Shown here piece after piece: positions 6,134-6,182 of a DNA stretch of 6,182 nucleotides. The stretch covers positions 1-6,182 of the forward strand of contig CAMFLD010000177.1 in NCBI GenBank assembly GCA_945957245.1, written 5' to 3'. Both the position numbers and the translations under genes were made by a program. The DNA comes from an uncultured Flavobacterium sp. (GTDB lineage Bacteria > Bacteroidota > Bacteroidia > Flavobacteriales > Flavobacteriaceae). The first letter of the stretch is position 1. Each line of letters starts with the position of its first letter. Below the pieces are notes generated by a model, which was given only the letters and a program-made list of their open reading frames with translations, was not told the origin of the DNA and did not search any database.

Positions 6134-6182
6134 CTGTCTCTTATACACATCTGACGCTGCCGACGATATGCAGTGTGTTGGT
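6134..6182. other. Illumina Nextera adapter contamination (assembly artefact)
   Basis: CTGTCTCTTATACACATCT (6134-6152) is the 19-base Tn5 mosaic end used in Nextera libraries. GACGCTGCCGACGA (6153-6166) is the adjoining i5-side adapter tail. TATGCAGT (6167-6174) is the reverse complement of index N506 (ACTGCATA), and GTGT (6175-6178) begins the next adapter part. The last four bases (TGGT) depart from it, as expected at a noisy read end. This is library read-through, not genome sequence, and nothing biological should be annotated here. Confidence 0.97.

Noticed and set aside
6134..6152. Natural Tn5 or IS50 transposon end
   Set aside because: The 19-base mosaic end is followed by the synthetic Nextera tail and an index, which do not occur in natural Tn5.

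Overview
The window looks like the end of a draft contig from a member of the Bacteroidota, most likely Flavobacteriia and Flavobacterium-like. The evidence is a C-terminal type IX secretion (T9SS) sorting domain, a periplasmic-TPR histidine kinase of the LytS/YehU type paired with a LytTR response regulator, very AT-rich DNA, starts preceded by A-rich sequence instead of Shine-Dalgarno sites, and a TTTG-N18-TAnnTTTG promoter. The genus is an inference.

Left part (1 to about 1980, plus strand, very AT-rich): a 299-base leader region carries one good Bacteroidota-type promoter, a bulged stem-loop and an inverted repeat. Two tightly linked small genes follow. The first (300-590) encodes a 96-residue protein extraordinarily rich in Cys, Trp and Tyr. 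The second (593-958) encodes a 121-residue protein with two membrane segments and a Cys-Gly-Cys motif. A third gene (1102-1977) encodes a 291-residue protein with one N-terminal membrane anchor. I recognise no family for any of the three. Their composition and orphan character suggest accessory DNA, and the first two are the best candidates here for something undescribed.

Right part (about 1980-6133, minus strand, visibly higher GC): reading in the direction of transcription, there is the 3' part of a secreted protein (fibronectin-III-like region, LamG-like domain, T9SS sorting tail), then an intrinsic terminator, then a two-gene operon. The operon encodes a LytTR response regulator whose stop codon directly abuts the start codon of a TPR-containing histidine kinase. 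The kinase would sense something through its periplasmic TPR domain and phosphorylate the regulator at Asp57, and the LytTR domain would then bind target promoters. The targets cannot be read from this window.

The last 49 bases (6134-6182) are not biological. They match the Illumina Nextera adapter (Tn5 mosaic end, adapter tail and what looks like the i5 index N506), so the assembly should be trimmed at 6133. The LamG gene is therefore cut by the contig edge and has no visible start.
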